64,000 nucleotides of DNA from Haematomicrobium sanguinis DSM 21259 (GTDB lineage Bacteria > Actinomycetota > Actinomycetes > Actinomycetales > Micrococcaceae), in NCBI RefSeq assembly GCF_000688395.1, contig NZ_JIAG01000001.1, positions 1-64,000 on the forward strand, written 5' to 3'. The notes under the pieces were generated by a model, which made no database searches, was not told the DNA's origin, and saw only the letters and a list, made by a program, of their open reading frames with translations. The position numbers and the translations under genes are program-made. Numbering within the stretch: the first letter of the stretch is position 1; each line of letters begins with the position of its first letter. Positions 48,305-56,564 of the stretch are shown here, piece after piece.

Positions 48305-49612
48305 ATGACTTCGACTCCGGCAACTGACCAGAGGGCATCAGGCGCTCCTCGGCAATCGACCATGAAGACCTTGCTCGGCACTGGCATTGGCAACGCTGTG
48401 GAGTGGTACGACTGGGCGGTCTATTCCACGTTTGTGTCCTACTTTTCGGTGCAACTATTCAATCCGGATGACCCCACCTCTGCATTTTTGGCTGCGCTTG
48501 CGGTGTTCGCGGTCGGGTTCATTGCCAGGCCGTTTGGCGGGTTCGTGTTCGGCTGGATCGGAGACCGCATCGGGCGGAAAGCGGCTCTCACGCTAGCCAT
48601 TGCCGTGGCATCGGTGGGCAGCCTGGTCATTGGCCTGGTGCCGACGTACGAGTCGATTGGTGCATGGGCGTCGCTGATTCTGCTGTTGGCGCGGCTAGCT
48701 CAAGGGCTCGCGCACGGTGGCGAACTGCCGAGCGCGCAGACCTATCTGGCGGAAATGGCGCCGCGGGAACGGCGCGGATTGTGGTCTTCGTTTATTTACT
48801 TCTCCGGAACCATTGGCATTGTTTTTGGGATGCTTCTCGGCGCCATTATGTCCTCGATTCTCCCCAAGGACGCCATGATGGCCTACGGGTGGCGAATACC
48901 GTTCATTCTGGGGGCGGTTTTTGGGCTCTACGGTTTGGTCATGCGGGCGCGATTGCACGAGACAGAGACCTTTAGCACTGCGAAAGAGGACGTCGCCAAG
49001 GAGCGGCTCTGGGCACAGATTTTTGCGCACCGAAAGCAAGCTTTTCAAGTGATCGGATTGGTCGTGGGGCTGACCGTGATCTACTACGTGTGGTCGATTT
49101 CGGCGGCCGCGTACGCGACATCGGTATTGAAGTTTGAAGCATCGGTGGCGCTGTGGGCAGGGGTCGTCTCCAACCTGGTATTCATGGCGATGCTGCCGTT
49201 CTGGGGGAGACTCTCGGACCGGATTGGACGCAAACCCGTCCTGCTGATTGGCGCGTTGGTTCCAGCGGTGTTGACGGCTCCCATGACGCTGCTCATCAAG
49301 GATTCGCCGTGGCAGTTGTTTGTGGCAATGAGCGCGATGCTGATGTTCATCTCGGCATTTTCCGCGGTAGCGCCCGCGGTTTTTGCCGAGATCTTCCCGA
49401 CCGGGATTCGCACCGTTGGCCTCGGGGTGCCCTATTCGATCGCCGTTGCGCTGTTTGGTGGAACCGCACCGTACCTGCAGGGCTGGTTTGCATCGATCAA
49501 CATGACGTGGATGTTTACGGTCTACTCGATTGTGCTGCTGCTCGTGAGCGCATCGGTAATTTTCACTCTGCCCGAAACCAAAGCGAAGGACCTCAGCACC
49601 GTCGGGAAGTAG
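48305..49612 (+). CDS. MFS metabolite:H+ symporter (MHS family)
   Basis: 435 residues, 12 helices. The MHS signature GNAVEWYDWAVYSTF, then PFGGFVFGWIGDRIGRKAAL and LIGRKP-type loop (WGRLSDRIGRKPVLL) are clear, as in ShiA, ProP and KgtP. It likely imports an organic acid or osmolyte; the substrate cannot be told. GACAAT lies five bases before the ATG, which again suggests a leaderless transcript. Confidence 0.88.
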   Translation: MTSTPATDQRASGAPRQSTMKTLLGTGIGNAVEWYDWAVYSTFVSYFSVQLFNPDDPTSAFLAALAVFAVGFIARPFGGFVFGWIGDRIGRKAALTLAIAVASVGSLVIGLVPTYESIGAWASLILLLARLAQGLAHGGELPSAQTYLAEMAPRERRGLWSSFIYFSGTIGIVFGMLLGAIMSSILPKDAMMAYGWRIPFILGAVFGLYGLVMRARLHETETFSTAKEDVAKERLWAQIFAHRKQAFQVIGLVVGLTVIYYVWSISAAAYATSVLKFEASVALWAGVVSNLVFMAMLPFWGRLSDRIGRKPVLLIGALVPAVLTAPMTLLIKDSPWQLFVAMSAMLMFISAFSAVAPAVFAEIFPTGIRTVGLGVPYSIAVALFGGTAPYLQGWFASINMTWMFTVYSIVLLLVSASVIFTLPETKAKDLSTVGK

Positions 49613-49674
49613 GCTGGAATCTTTCGCGTTGACGCAAGAAGGGCCATTGACTGCGCTTCATTACGGAGGTTTGG

Positions 49675-50166
49675 GTGAGCTACCGAATTCTGACGGTGTG
49701 TACTGGAAATATTTGCCGGTCCCCCATGGCAGAGGTGATGATCCGCGAGGCCGCCGATGCTCTCGGTGCGGACGTTGCGGTGGATTCTGCGGCCATCACC
49801 GGATGGGAAAGCGGTAGCGGAATGGACGAGCGGGCGCTGGCAACCTTGCGGGAGCACGGATCTTCCGGAGGTACAGATATCCGCGCTCGAAAAGTGACCG
49901 ACTCCGACTTTGCGGACAATGACCTGATTCTGGCTATGGATCACTACCGGTTTCTGCGAGCAACCGCGCCCGACGCGGCTTCCAAAGAGAAGGAGCGGAT
50001 GTTCCGGTCTTTTGACCCGCGCGTCGCCGATGCCGGGGTCGACGAGCAGGGCATCGCCGATCCCTGGTACGGCGGCGACGAAGACTTTGAAACCACCTGG
50101 CAAGAGATCGACACCGCAATTCCGGGTATCCTCCGGTACGCGCAAGCCAACGGGAACCCCAGTTAG
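49675..50166 (+). CDS. Low-molecular-weight protein tyrosine phosphatase
   Basis: 163 residues. The P-loop C(X)5R is CTGNICRS near residues 9-16 and the general-acid Asp is in DPWYGG near 127. LMW-PTPs dephosphorylate tyrosines on proteins; in actinobacteria relatives (PtpA) they are sometimes secreted. Here no signal is visible. GTG start with GGAGG eight bases upstream. Its stop is 18 bases from the opposing HNH gene end. Confidence 0.93.
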   Translation: MSYRILTVCTGNICRSPMAEVMIREAADALGADVAVDSAAITGWESGSGMDERALATLREHGSSGGTDIRARKVTDSDFADNDLILAMDHYRFLRATAPDAASKEKERMFRSFDPRVADAGVDEQGIADPWYGGDEDFETTWQEIDTAIPGILRYAQANGNPS

Positions 50167-50184
50167 AACATAAGGCGAATCGCG

Positions 50185-51780
50185 CTAAGCAGATCGGCCG
50201 GGAGGTTGGGTCATCCCGATGGTGTGGAAGGTGTTTCTTCGCGGTTTTCGGGTGCCATCGATCCATGGCGGCGGGATCACCCAGGGCAGATTGTCGATAA
50301 TGGCGAGTTTCCACACACCCTTGTGGATCACGTGGTGGTGATAGGAACATAAGAGCGCGCCATTGTTGACGTTGGTTTCGCCGTCGTGGGCATTCCAGTG
50401 GTCCACATGATGCGCTTCGCAGCGCCCGATGGGCGCATCACACCCCGGGAAAATGCAACCCTTGTCGCGGCTGGCCAGTGCCATGCGCTGTGCCCGAGTG
50501 AACAATCGGCGCGATCGTCCGAGGTCCAGCGGCTGCGCATCGCCCCCAAGAACAACCGGGATAATTTCCGCCTCACAAGCCAGCTTCCGCAGGACCGACG
50601 AGCTCACCGGCCCGGAATACTGAAGTTGAGCGGAGCTCTGGTAAAAGGACTCTCCACCCGCCCGTGTCACGGCGTCCCGGAGGGTTTCGTCGTTGGACGC
50701 GGTCTTGTCCACGTCCTTAGTTCCTGAGGCACCCTTGAGTTTCCCAAAGAGCTCGTCATAATCGATCGTGGCCAGGATGGTTGTGTGCGAATCCGTTTCC
50801 GGCGAAACCAGCTCCGGATGTTGCATAAGAGAAATAAGCGCATCCAGCCGTTTCTGGGCCGGCGTGGGCTCGATCCCCGCCGTGGAGAGCAAAACCGGGT
50901 CCGCGCCGGCAATGTCATAGCCATTGTCGCTAGAGACGCCCCGCCGCTTCTCCACTGCCATCAGCAGGTCGGTTGAGCCCATGAGCGCTTCATACTGCGC
51001 AGACGTCATCCGGGCAAGGATGACGTGTAAATCGTTTTCAACGCCGAGATCAAAGATGCCCTGCTTTAGCGCAAGGTACTTCTCGGTGGGTTCGGCACCA
51101 TCGGGATTTGCAAAAAGTTTCCACCGGTTCGCCAGACGCCCGAGTTCTGCGGGCCCGCATTCCGGTGCCTGCTCACAGAGGAACTCTTCCGCCGCCTCGC
51201 CCATCTGCTCCGGCGACAAGTGTTGCATCGCCTCATGACCCTCCTCGGTTCGCGGAGAGAGCGTCTTGATTTCTTTCACGGTGCGGCTGATGATTCCGGC
51301 CGTCTCGGCGCTGACCTCACCGCTGAGCACTAGGCGACTCAGTTCCGGTTGCGCGGCAGGGAGAAGGTCGCCGAGCACCGTACGAGTTGGTGTCACCGCC
51401 TTGGCAAGACGCACGCGACGGTTCGCTTCCGCAGTCGAAATCCGCAAGGTGTCGGTGAGAAAATCTTTGATGTTTCGATATTGCGGGTGCTCTGGTTCCT
51501 TTTCCCAACCGAAGCTGTTGCCCAAGGGACTACTAGCAACCCGCACCTGATCCATGACTCCGGTCAGCATTGTTTGCAGCGCTTCAACCGCTCGGGCTTG
51601 GGCCTCAACCTGCTGACTCAGCTCCGTCAGTTCACAACGTGACATGTCATGACCCTGCGTCGCAATGCGGTTCGCTGCGGTCAATAGCCGCGAGGTCGCC
51701 TCGGCGAAACCGAACTCAATGTCAGAGCCGGACGAGACGATGTAATTGTGCTCTTCGGAACCCTGGTGGTCCTCGCTCAT
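50185..51780 (-). CDS. DUF222 and HNH endonuclease domain protein
   Basis: 531 residues from the ATG at 51780. A long DUF222 (13E12-type) helical region (about 50-380) with conserved LSGEVSAETAGIISRTV and PECGPAELGRLANRW is followed by the HNH nuclease motif (CEAHHVDHWNAHDGETNVNNGALLCSYHHHVIHKG) with Cys pairs for zinc (CIFPGC). Such proteins are abundant and multi-copy in actinobacteria; some are tied to 13E12 mobile repeats, but no repeats flank this one. Targets are unknown. A frame extension to 51837 lacks a ribosome site, while GGGGGGTGAAGG precedes the chosen ATG. Confidence 0.87.
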   Translation of the reverse strand: MSEDHQGSEEHNYIVSSGSDIEFGFAEATSRLLTAANRIATQGHDMSRCELTELSQQVEAQARAVEALQTMLTGVMDQVRVASSPLGNSFGWEKEPEHPQYRNIKDFLTDTLRISTAEANRRVRLAKAVTPTRTVLGDLLPAAQPELSRLVLSGEVSAETAGIISRTVKEIKTLSPRTEEGHEAMQHLSPEQMGEAAEEFLCEQAPECGPAELGRLANRWKLFANPDGAEPTEKYLALKQGIFDLGVENDLHVILARMTSAQYEALMGSTDLLMAVEKRRGVSSDNGYDIAGADPVLLSTAGIEPTPAQKRLDALISLMQHPELVSPETDSHTTILATIDYDELFGKLKGASGTKDVDKTASNDETLRDAVTRAGGESFYQSSAQLQYSGPVSSSVLRKLACEAEIIPVVLGGDAQPLDLGRSRRLFTRAQRMALASRDKGCIFPGCDAPIGRCEAHHVDHWNAHDGETNVNNGALLCSYHHHVIHKGVWKLAIIDNLPWVIPPPWIDGTRKPRRNTFHTIGMTQPPGRSA

Positions 51781-51826
51781 TGCCTTCACCCCCCAGGTCC
51801 GGCACTCGCGTCTTGATTCCTTAAGG

Positions 51827-51860
51827 ATATCACACATGTGTTCTATATCACAACCATGTG
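51827..51860. promoter_or_regulatory. Tandem ATATCACA...CATGTG sites in a divergent promoter
   Basis: ATATCACACATGTG (51827-51840) and ATATCACAACCATGTG (51845-51860) repeat in the same orientation; each contains inverted CACA/TGTG. They lie between the HNH gene and the dehydrogenase gene. The binder is unknown. Confidence 0.45.
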
Positions 51861-51962
51861 ACGCTCAGTGTTAGTTCACCAGTTCTACTTGCGAACAAAC
51901 GCAACCATCGCCCAGTAGGTTGGTATGAAACGGCAGACACAATGAGTCACCCAGGAGCGCCG

Positions 51963-53033
51963 ATGCCCTCGCACGACCTTGCAGACTTCACCATCCCCCC
52001 GGCGCACGCTACGTCGACCGAGCACCACCCAAACGCCCTATTCGCCTTGAGCGGCATCGATCTCAGCGAGATCTTTGCTCCCGCCGACTTCGCACGGCTT
52101 GAGCGCACCTGCACCGTTGCGGACGCGCCGCCGATCGAAAGCTTCGAGAGCCAAGCCGCACAAGACCTGCTGGCACAGACCGAAGTGCTCATCACAGGGT
52201 GGGGCGCACCGCCGCTCACCGACGAACTCCTCGATCACGCCGCGAAATTGCGCGCCATCATTCACACCGCCGGCACCGTCAAAGGCATTGTCCCGACGTC
52301 CACCTTCGACCGCGGAATTGTCGTGTCCAGTGCCGCCGCAACCAACGCCATACCAGTGGCCGAATACACTTTCGCCTGCATCATTATGGGGCTCAAGCGC
52401 GCCGAAGCCTTCCGGAAACAATATGCGGCGAACCCTGCCGGAAATCGAGCGCTCCCGGCAGACCGCGCCCACCCGGTCGGCGCATTTGGCGCCCGGGTCG
52501 GCATTATCGGCGCCTCACATGTTGGCAGGCTCGTAGCTACGCTGCTTCGCGGCACCGGAATGCACGTCTCCATCTACGATCCCTATCTCTCCGAAGCCGA
52601 GGCACTCAACCTTGGTGCCACGCTCTCCGACCTGGACACGATTTGTGCGCAGTCCGACGTTCTCACCATTCACGCGCCGGATATCCCCGAAACTCACCAC
52701 ATGATCGGGAAGAAACAACTCGACCTGCTCCCGGACGGCGCGCTTCTGATTAATACCGCCCGTGGCAGACTGCTCGATCACACTGCGCTACTTCCTCATG
52801 TTGAAAGCGGACGCCTCGACGCATACCTGGACGTCACAGATCCCGAACCACTGCCCGAGGGCCACCCGCTCTTCAGCCTCCCCAATGTCGTTCTCACACC
52901 ACACATTGCCGGTTCGCTTGGACGCGAGGTTCACCGCCTGGGCGCCGCCGCGGTCGACGAGATAGAACGCTACGTCGCCGGCAAACCGCTGGCCTTCGGC
53001 ATAGACAAAGCGCAACTTCACCGCATGGCCTGA
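51963..53033 (+). CDS. 2-hydroxyacid dehydrogenase (D-isomer specific)
   Basis: 356 residues. NAD-binding domain GASHVGRLVATLLRGTG (GxGxxG variant GASHVG), the IYDPY loop, Arg and Glu catalytic region (INTARGRLLDHTAL, LDVTDPEPLPEGHPL) and His in TPHIAGSLGRE are typical of SerA/GhrB-like enzymes. The first 80 residues form the catalytic domain start. The ATG at 51963 has AGGAG five bases upstream; the ATG at 51942 is an alternative. The reaction is a 2-oxoacid/2-hydroxyacid interconversion; the exact substrate is unknown. It stands alone, with no other serine or glycolate gene nearby. Confidence 0.85.
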   Translation: MPSHDLADFTIPPAHATSTEHHPNALFALSGIDLSEIFAPADFARLERTCTVADAPPIESFESQAAQDLLAQTEVLITGWGAPPLTDELLDHAAKLRAIIHTAGTVKGIVPTSTFDRGIVVSSAAATNAIPVAEYTFACIIMGLKRAEAFRKQYAANPAGNRALPADRAHPVGAFGARVGIIGASHVGRLVATLLRGTGMHVSIYDPYLSEAEALNLGATLSDLDTICAQSDVLTIHAPDIPETHHMIGKKQLDLLPDGALLINTARGRLLDHTALLPHVESGRLDAYLDVTDPEPLPEGHPLFSLPNVVLTPHIAGSLGREVHRLGAAAVDEIERYVAGKPLAFGIDKAQLHRMA

Positions 53034-53136
53034 TGGCGTCTGTTTGCTTGAGCCGACCCTGGTGGCCTGCAGCGGCATTGGTCGACTCGGGTCACCGTGG
53101 GTCGGCCGACAGCAACCCGCATTGCCACGCAATGAC

Positions 53137-53155
53137 ATAGGTTAGGCTACCCTTA
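53137..53155. promoter_or_regulatory. DtxR/IdeR-like iron box over the siderophore gene promoter
   Basis: The 19 bases ATAGGTTAGGCTACCCTTA match the DtxR consensus TTAGGTTAGCCTAACCTAA at 15 positions. The -10 box TAGGCT (53143-53148) lies inside it and the ATG follows by six bases, so binding would block transcription. Confidence 0.7.
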
Positions 53156-54177
53156 TGAACTCCTCCTTGACGAAACGCGGCATCTCCCTGGCCGCGATCG
53201 CCGCGCTTTTGACCATCAGCGCGTGCAGCCCTTCCGCCAATAACCCCAACAACGCCGCCAGCCAGAGCCCCGGTCAGACGAACCAGACAGCTAGCGGCGG
53301 AAGCACCGCCCAATTCCCCCGCACCGTCAAACACTTCATGGGCTCCACCGAAATCCCGAGTGCGCCGCAACGCATTGTTGCCTTAGACAGCTCATACCTT
53401 GACGCCGTCCTCCTGTTGGGCGGCAACCTGGTCGGCTACACCAATTACCGCGCACTCGATGACACCTTCCCCGACTACCTCGGCGACGTCAGCGCACAGA
53501 CCGCGGACGCCCAGGACGTGGGTTCGCTCGCGGAGCCGTCGCTGGAAAAGATCCTCGCCCAAAAGCCGGATCTCATCGTCTCGGCCAAGGTCCGCCAGGG
53601 CGATATGTACCCTGAACTGGCCAAAATTGCCCCGACGGTTTTCTCCGAAACCACCGGCCCCACCTGGAAAGAGAACATCGAACTCGTGGGTGAGGCCATG
53701 GGTAAGGAAAAGGAAGCGAAACAATTCCTTCAGGACTATAAAGACAAGGCGGCCCGCGTCGGCGCCGCAATCATGAAGAAGCAACCGGATCTCACCTATT
53801 CGCTGGTGCGTTTTGGCAGCCAGGACGTGCGCCTCTACACCAGCAACTCCTTCATTGGCGAGATCATGAGCGACATGGGCATCCCCCGCCCCAAGGACGC
53901 TCCGGATGACCCCAATTCAATCCTCGTTCCGATGAGCCCGGAAACAATTCTGGACATGGACGCCAAGCTCATTATGGTCTCCATCTATGGCGGCGACGAG
54001 GCGCAGAACCCAGAAATCAAGGCTCGCGCCGAGGAATACCAAAACAACCCGCTGTGGAAGCGCCTCACCGGGGACATCGTCTTTGTCGATGACCGCACCT
54101 ACGTCTCGTCGGTGAGTTTGCAGGGCGCCAACGCCGTCATTGACCAGCTCGCCGAACGCTTCGGCGTCGAGAGCTAG
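53155..54177 (+). CDS. Iron-siderophore ABC transporter binding lipoprotein
   Basis: 340 residues. Signal peptide with lipobox SAC (ISAC), then the FecB/FhuD-type fold: QRIVALDSSYLDAVLLLG, the DVGSLAEPSLEKILAQKPDLIV step and the long central helix. Binds an iron-siderophore outside the membrane and hands it to a permease, which is not in the window. It sits alone under an iron-box promoter. A DsbA-like and CDF pair are elsewhere, so the metal theme is shared only loosely. Confidence 0.88.
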   Translation: MNSSLTKRGISLAAIAALLTISACSPSANNPNNAASQSPGQTNQTASGGSTAQFPRTVKHFMGSTEIPSAPQRIVALDSSYLDAVLLLGGNLVGYTNYRALDDTFPDYLGDVSAQTADAQDVGSLAEPSLEKILAQKPDLIVSAKVRQGDMYPELAKIAPTVFSETTGPTWKENIELVGEAMGKEKEAKQFLQDYKDKAARVGAAIMKKQPDLTYSLVRFGSQDVRLYTSNSFIGEIMSDMGIPRPKDAPDDPNSILVPMSPETILDMDAKLIMVSIYGGDEAQNPEIKARAEEYQNNPLWKRLTGDIVFVDDRTYVSSVSLQGANAVIDQLAERFGVES

Positions 54178-54193
54178 ACGGGCAAATCAAAAA

Positions 54194-54229
54194 GGGCCGC
54201 GACAGTAGACTTGTCTCATGTCGCGGCCC
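54194..54229. terminator. Terminator hairpin whose loop holds the next promoter
   Basis: Perfect 11-base arms GGGCCGCGACA (54194-54204) and TGTCGCGGCCC (54219-54229). The loop carries TAGACT (54206-54211), the -10 box of the next gene, and the right arm covers its ATG and first codons. Confidence 0.7.
54206..54211 (+). promoter_or_regulatory. -10 box TAGACT of a likely leaderless promoter
   Basis: TAGACT, six bases, then the ATG at 54218; identical layout to the asparaginase gene. Confidence 0.55.
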
Positions 54230-56524
54230 CTTGTCATCCTCCTCGAAGGACGCTCCGGCAGCGGCAAAACCAGCCTTGCACGCGAACTCGCCGACCGCCT
54301 CGCAACCGCACTGCCAAGCACCATCTCGCTTGGCACCTTTGCGCTCGAAGACACCTATCAAGGGTGGACCGGCCTGCAAGCAGGAATTGACGTCTTCACC
54401 ACGGCCATATCCAACCTTGCCAATCGCCGCAGCGCGCACTGGCCCACATGGGATTGGGAGCGCAACATACCGGGCCCGGAACGCGTCACCGCGCCAGCCG
54501 ACATCATCATTGCCGAAGGCGTCGGCGCGAGCGCGGCACTCGACATTCTCCCCGCACCGGACGCACTCCTCATCACCCTCAACGCCTCACCGGACTTCCG
54601 CAAACGTCGAGCCCTGGAGCGCGACGGCGACACGTTCCGCCCCTTCTGGGACACCTGGGCAGCGGAGGAGGACGCCTTCTTCTCCCGCGGACCTCGTCAA
54701 AGTACGACGGCGATGCTCACCCTCAGCGCAGACCATCCGGTTTGGCGCGGGGCTGGCACGGAGATGAAAAACATCGCCGATTCGGCATATACGGTTGTCG
54801 CGATGTGGCTCGTCTCGCGAGGAATCGACCTGAAAATTCCAATTGAAGAATATAAGGAGCCGAGCCGCAAGACTATCGGCTCAGCTCTCGACCCGGTCGC
54901 CCTTGCGTGTAAGGCGGATCGTCCCAACGACACTGTTCCCGCAGCCGCGCACACCGCCGACCAGCCCGCCAACCAGCCCACCGTGCCGCACCTGGACGGT
55001 GATGATGGTGGCCCACACGTGTCCGCTCATCGCTTCCTCTGGCTCGACAGTTCCAACGCCGACCAACCGGAAACGCGCAATCGCTACAGCCACTTGTTCC
55101 TTGATTCCCCCGGCGTGAGCGCGGTGACCTTCGTCCGCAAGAACCGCACCGAGTGGACGGAACTAACCGGCCCCGGGATCACCTACACTCTCCCTGTGCG
55201 TGCCTTCGACTGGCTCGCCGCACAGTGGCCGCCTTTCCCCCGGGCCGGCCACAAAGCCAGCGCCTCAGATCCGGGGAGCCTCGGCTGGGTCGGCCAGCTT
55301 AACCATGAGGTGCATTCCGCCGCCGCGGAACAACCGCACGCCTTGGAGCACCTGGCCCCGGAGCACCGCTCCGATCATGACAAACCCACCATCGTTGGCC
55401 GGCTCTTCCACGCCGACCGCGCCATCATTATTGACCACGTCAATGACAGCACCACCTTCCTGACGCAAATCGATCAACCCACCGACTGGATCCAGTCCTT
55501 TCTTGACAACCCGACCCAGCGCGGCGCGGCCCCCGCGGGAGGCGCAATTACCAAAGCCAAAACGCACTCAAGTGCGCCCGCCCACCCAACGCACCCTGCA
55601 CCCAGCCCCGCCCACTCAACCCCGATCCAACCGGACCCACGCGAGGAGGCGGGCAACGCCGTCGTGCATCATGAGGAGCAGGAGGCACCTACCTTCACCG
55701 CGCGCGACACCCGCGAAACTTACCTCGCGAAGATCGCGGCGGCGCAGGCCGAAATTGCCGAGGGCAACAGTTATGAGGTGTGCCTGACGACCGAGCTCAC
55801 CGCCCCGCGGCTCGCGGAGGACCCGCTGGAGACCTATTTGCGGCTGCGCGGCGCGAACGGTTCGGCGTTTGGCGCGTTTTTCCGCGTGGGTGAGTGGGCG
55901 ATGCTCTCCACGTCGCCGGAACGATTTGTGCAGGTGTCGCCCGCCGGGCTGATCCGTGCGGAGCCGATTAAGGGCACGCGTCCGCGCGCCGTCGATCCGG
56001 AAGAGGACGCGCGGATTGCCGCCGAACTGCGCGATTCGCAAAAGGACCGCGCCGAGAACGTCATGATCGTGGACCTGTTGCGCAACGATCTTTCGCGGCA
56101 CGCGAGGCCCGGATCGGTGCGGGTGGAACGGCTGTTTGCGATCGAAAGCTACCCGAGCGTGCACCAAATGGTGTCCACCATTGTGGCGGAATTGGGCGCG
56201 GAGGCGAGCCCGGCGCGCGCGATTGAGGCGGCGTTCCCGCCGGGGTCGATGACGGGTGCGCCCAAGGCCGCGACAATGCGGCTCCTAGCCGGACTGGAGA
56301 CACGCGAGCGCGGCCCGTATTCGGGGTGCATCGGGTATTTTGCCGATAATGGAGCCGCGGATTTATCCGTGGTGATCCGGACGCTGGTGGTGGACGGGGG
56401 CACCATGACGCTCGCGGTGGGCGGGGCGATCACCTCGGATTCGGATCCGGGCGCGGAGTGGGACGAGGTGCGCACGAAGGCGTCGGGGATTTTGCGCGTG
56501 CTGGGCGCCGCATTCCCCGGCTGA
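54218..56524 (+). CDS. P-loop kinase-like domain fused to aminodeoxychorismate synthase component I
   Basis: 768 residues. Residues 1-195 are a P-loop kinase-like domain (GRSGSGKTSL Walker A, uridine-kinase-like order, TWDWERN, VIIAEGVG). A linker of about 70 residues and a degenerate PabB N-terminal-like region (about 270-440) follow, then a Pro/His/Ser/Thr-rich linker (about 440-490) and the chorismate-binding domain (about 495-768) with PIKGTRPR (lysine nucleophile typical of PabB), VDLLRNDLSR and PPGSMTGAPK. The C-terminal part makes aminodeoxychorismate for folate with PabC, whose gene follows 40 bases on. No pabA amidotransferase is in the window. The kinase half has no known folate role. 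The start is set by the leaderless promoter. Confidence 0.85.
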   Translation: MSRPLVILLEGRSGSGKTSLARELADRLATALPSTISLGTFALEDTYQGWTGLQAGIDVFTTAISNLANRRSAHWPTWDWERNIPGPERVTAPADIIIAEGVGASAALDILPAPDALLITLNASPDFRKRRALERDGDTFRPFWDTWAAEEDAFFSRGPRQSTTAMLTLSADHPVWRGAGTEMKNIADSAYTVVAMWLVSRGIDLKIPIEEYKEPSRKTIGSALDPVALACKADRPNDTVPAAAHTADQPANQPTVPHLDGDDGGPHVSAHRFLWLDSSNADQPETRNRYSHLFLDSPGVSAVTFVRKNRTEWTELTGPGITYTLPVRAFDWLAAQWPPFPRAGHKASASDPGSLGWVGQLNHEVHSAAAEQPHALEHLAPEHRSDHDKPTIVGRLFHADRAIIIDHVNDSTTFLTQIDQPTDWIQSFLDNPTQRGAAPAGGAITKAKTHSSAPAHPTHPAPSPAHSTPIQPDPREEAGNAVVHHEEQEAPTFTARDTRETYLAKIAAAQAEIAEGNSYEVCLTTELTAPRLAEDPLETYLRLRGANGSAFGAFFRVGEWAMLSTSPERFVQVSPAGLIRAEPIKGTRPRAVDPEEDARIAAELRDSQKDRAENVMIVDLLRNDLSRHARPGSVRVERLFAIESYPSVHQMVSTIVAELGAEASPARAIEAAFPPGSMTGAPKAATMRLLAGLETRERGPYSGCIGYFADNGAADLSVVIRTLVVDGGTMTLAVGGAITSDSDPGAEWDEVRTKASGILRVLGAAFPG

Positions 56525-56552
56525 GGCGTTCCCGGCGGCCGGTGGGGCGGAC

Positions 56553-56558
56553 TAGGCT
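56553..56558 (+). promoter_or_regulatory. -10 box TAGGCT of a likely leaderless promoter
   Basis: TAGGCT, six bases, then the ATG at 56565; this decides the start against a GTG two codons earlier. Confidence 0.5.
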
Positions 56559-56564
56559 GTGCTT

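Noticed and set aside
50185-51780. HNH gene as part of a mobile intron or 13E12 prophage
   Set aside because: No flanking repeats, integrase, or att-like sequences were found around it.
54218-55640. Frameshift or sequencing error joining kinase and PabB genes
   Set aside because: The frame is open through both parts with no internal start or ribosome site at the PabB half and consistent codon use, so I report it as a true fusion, while noting it needs confirmation.
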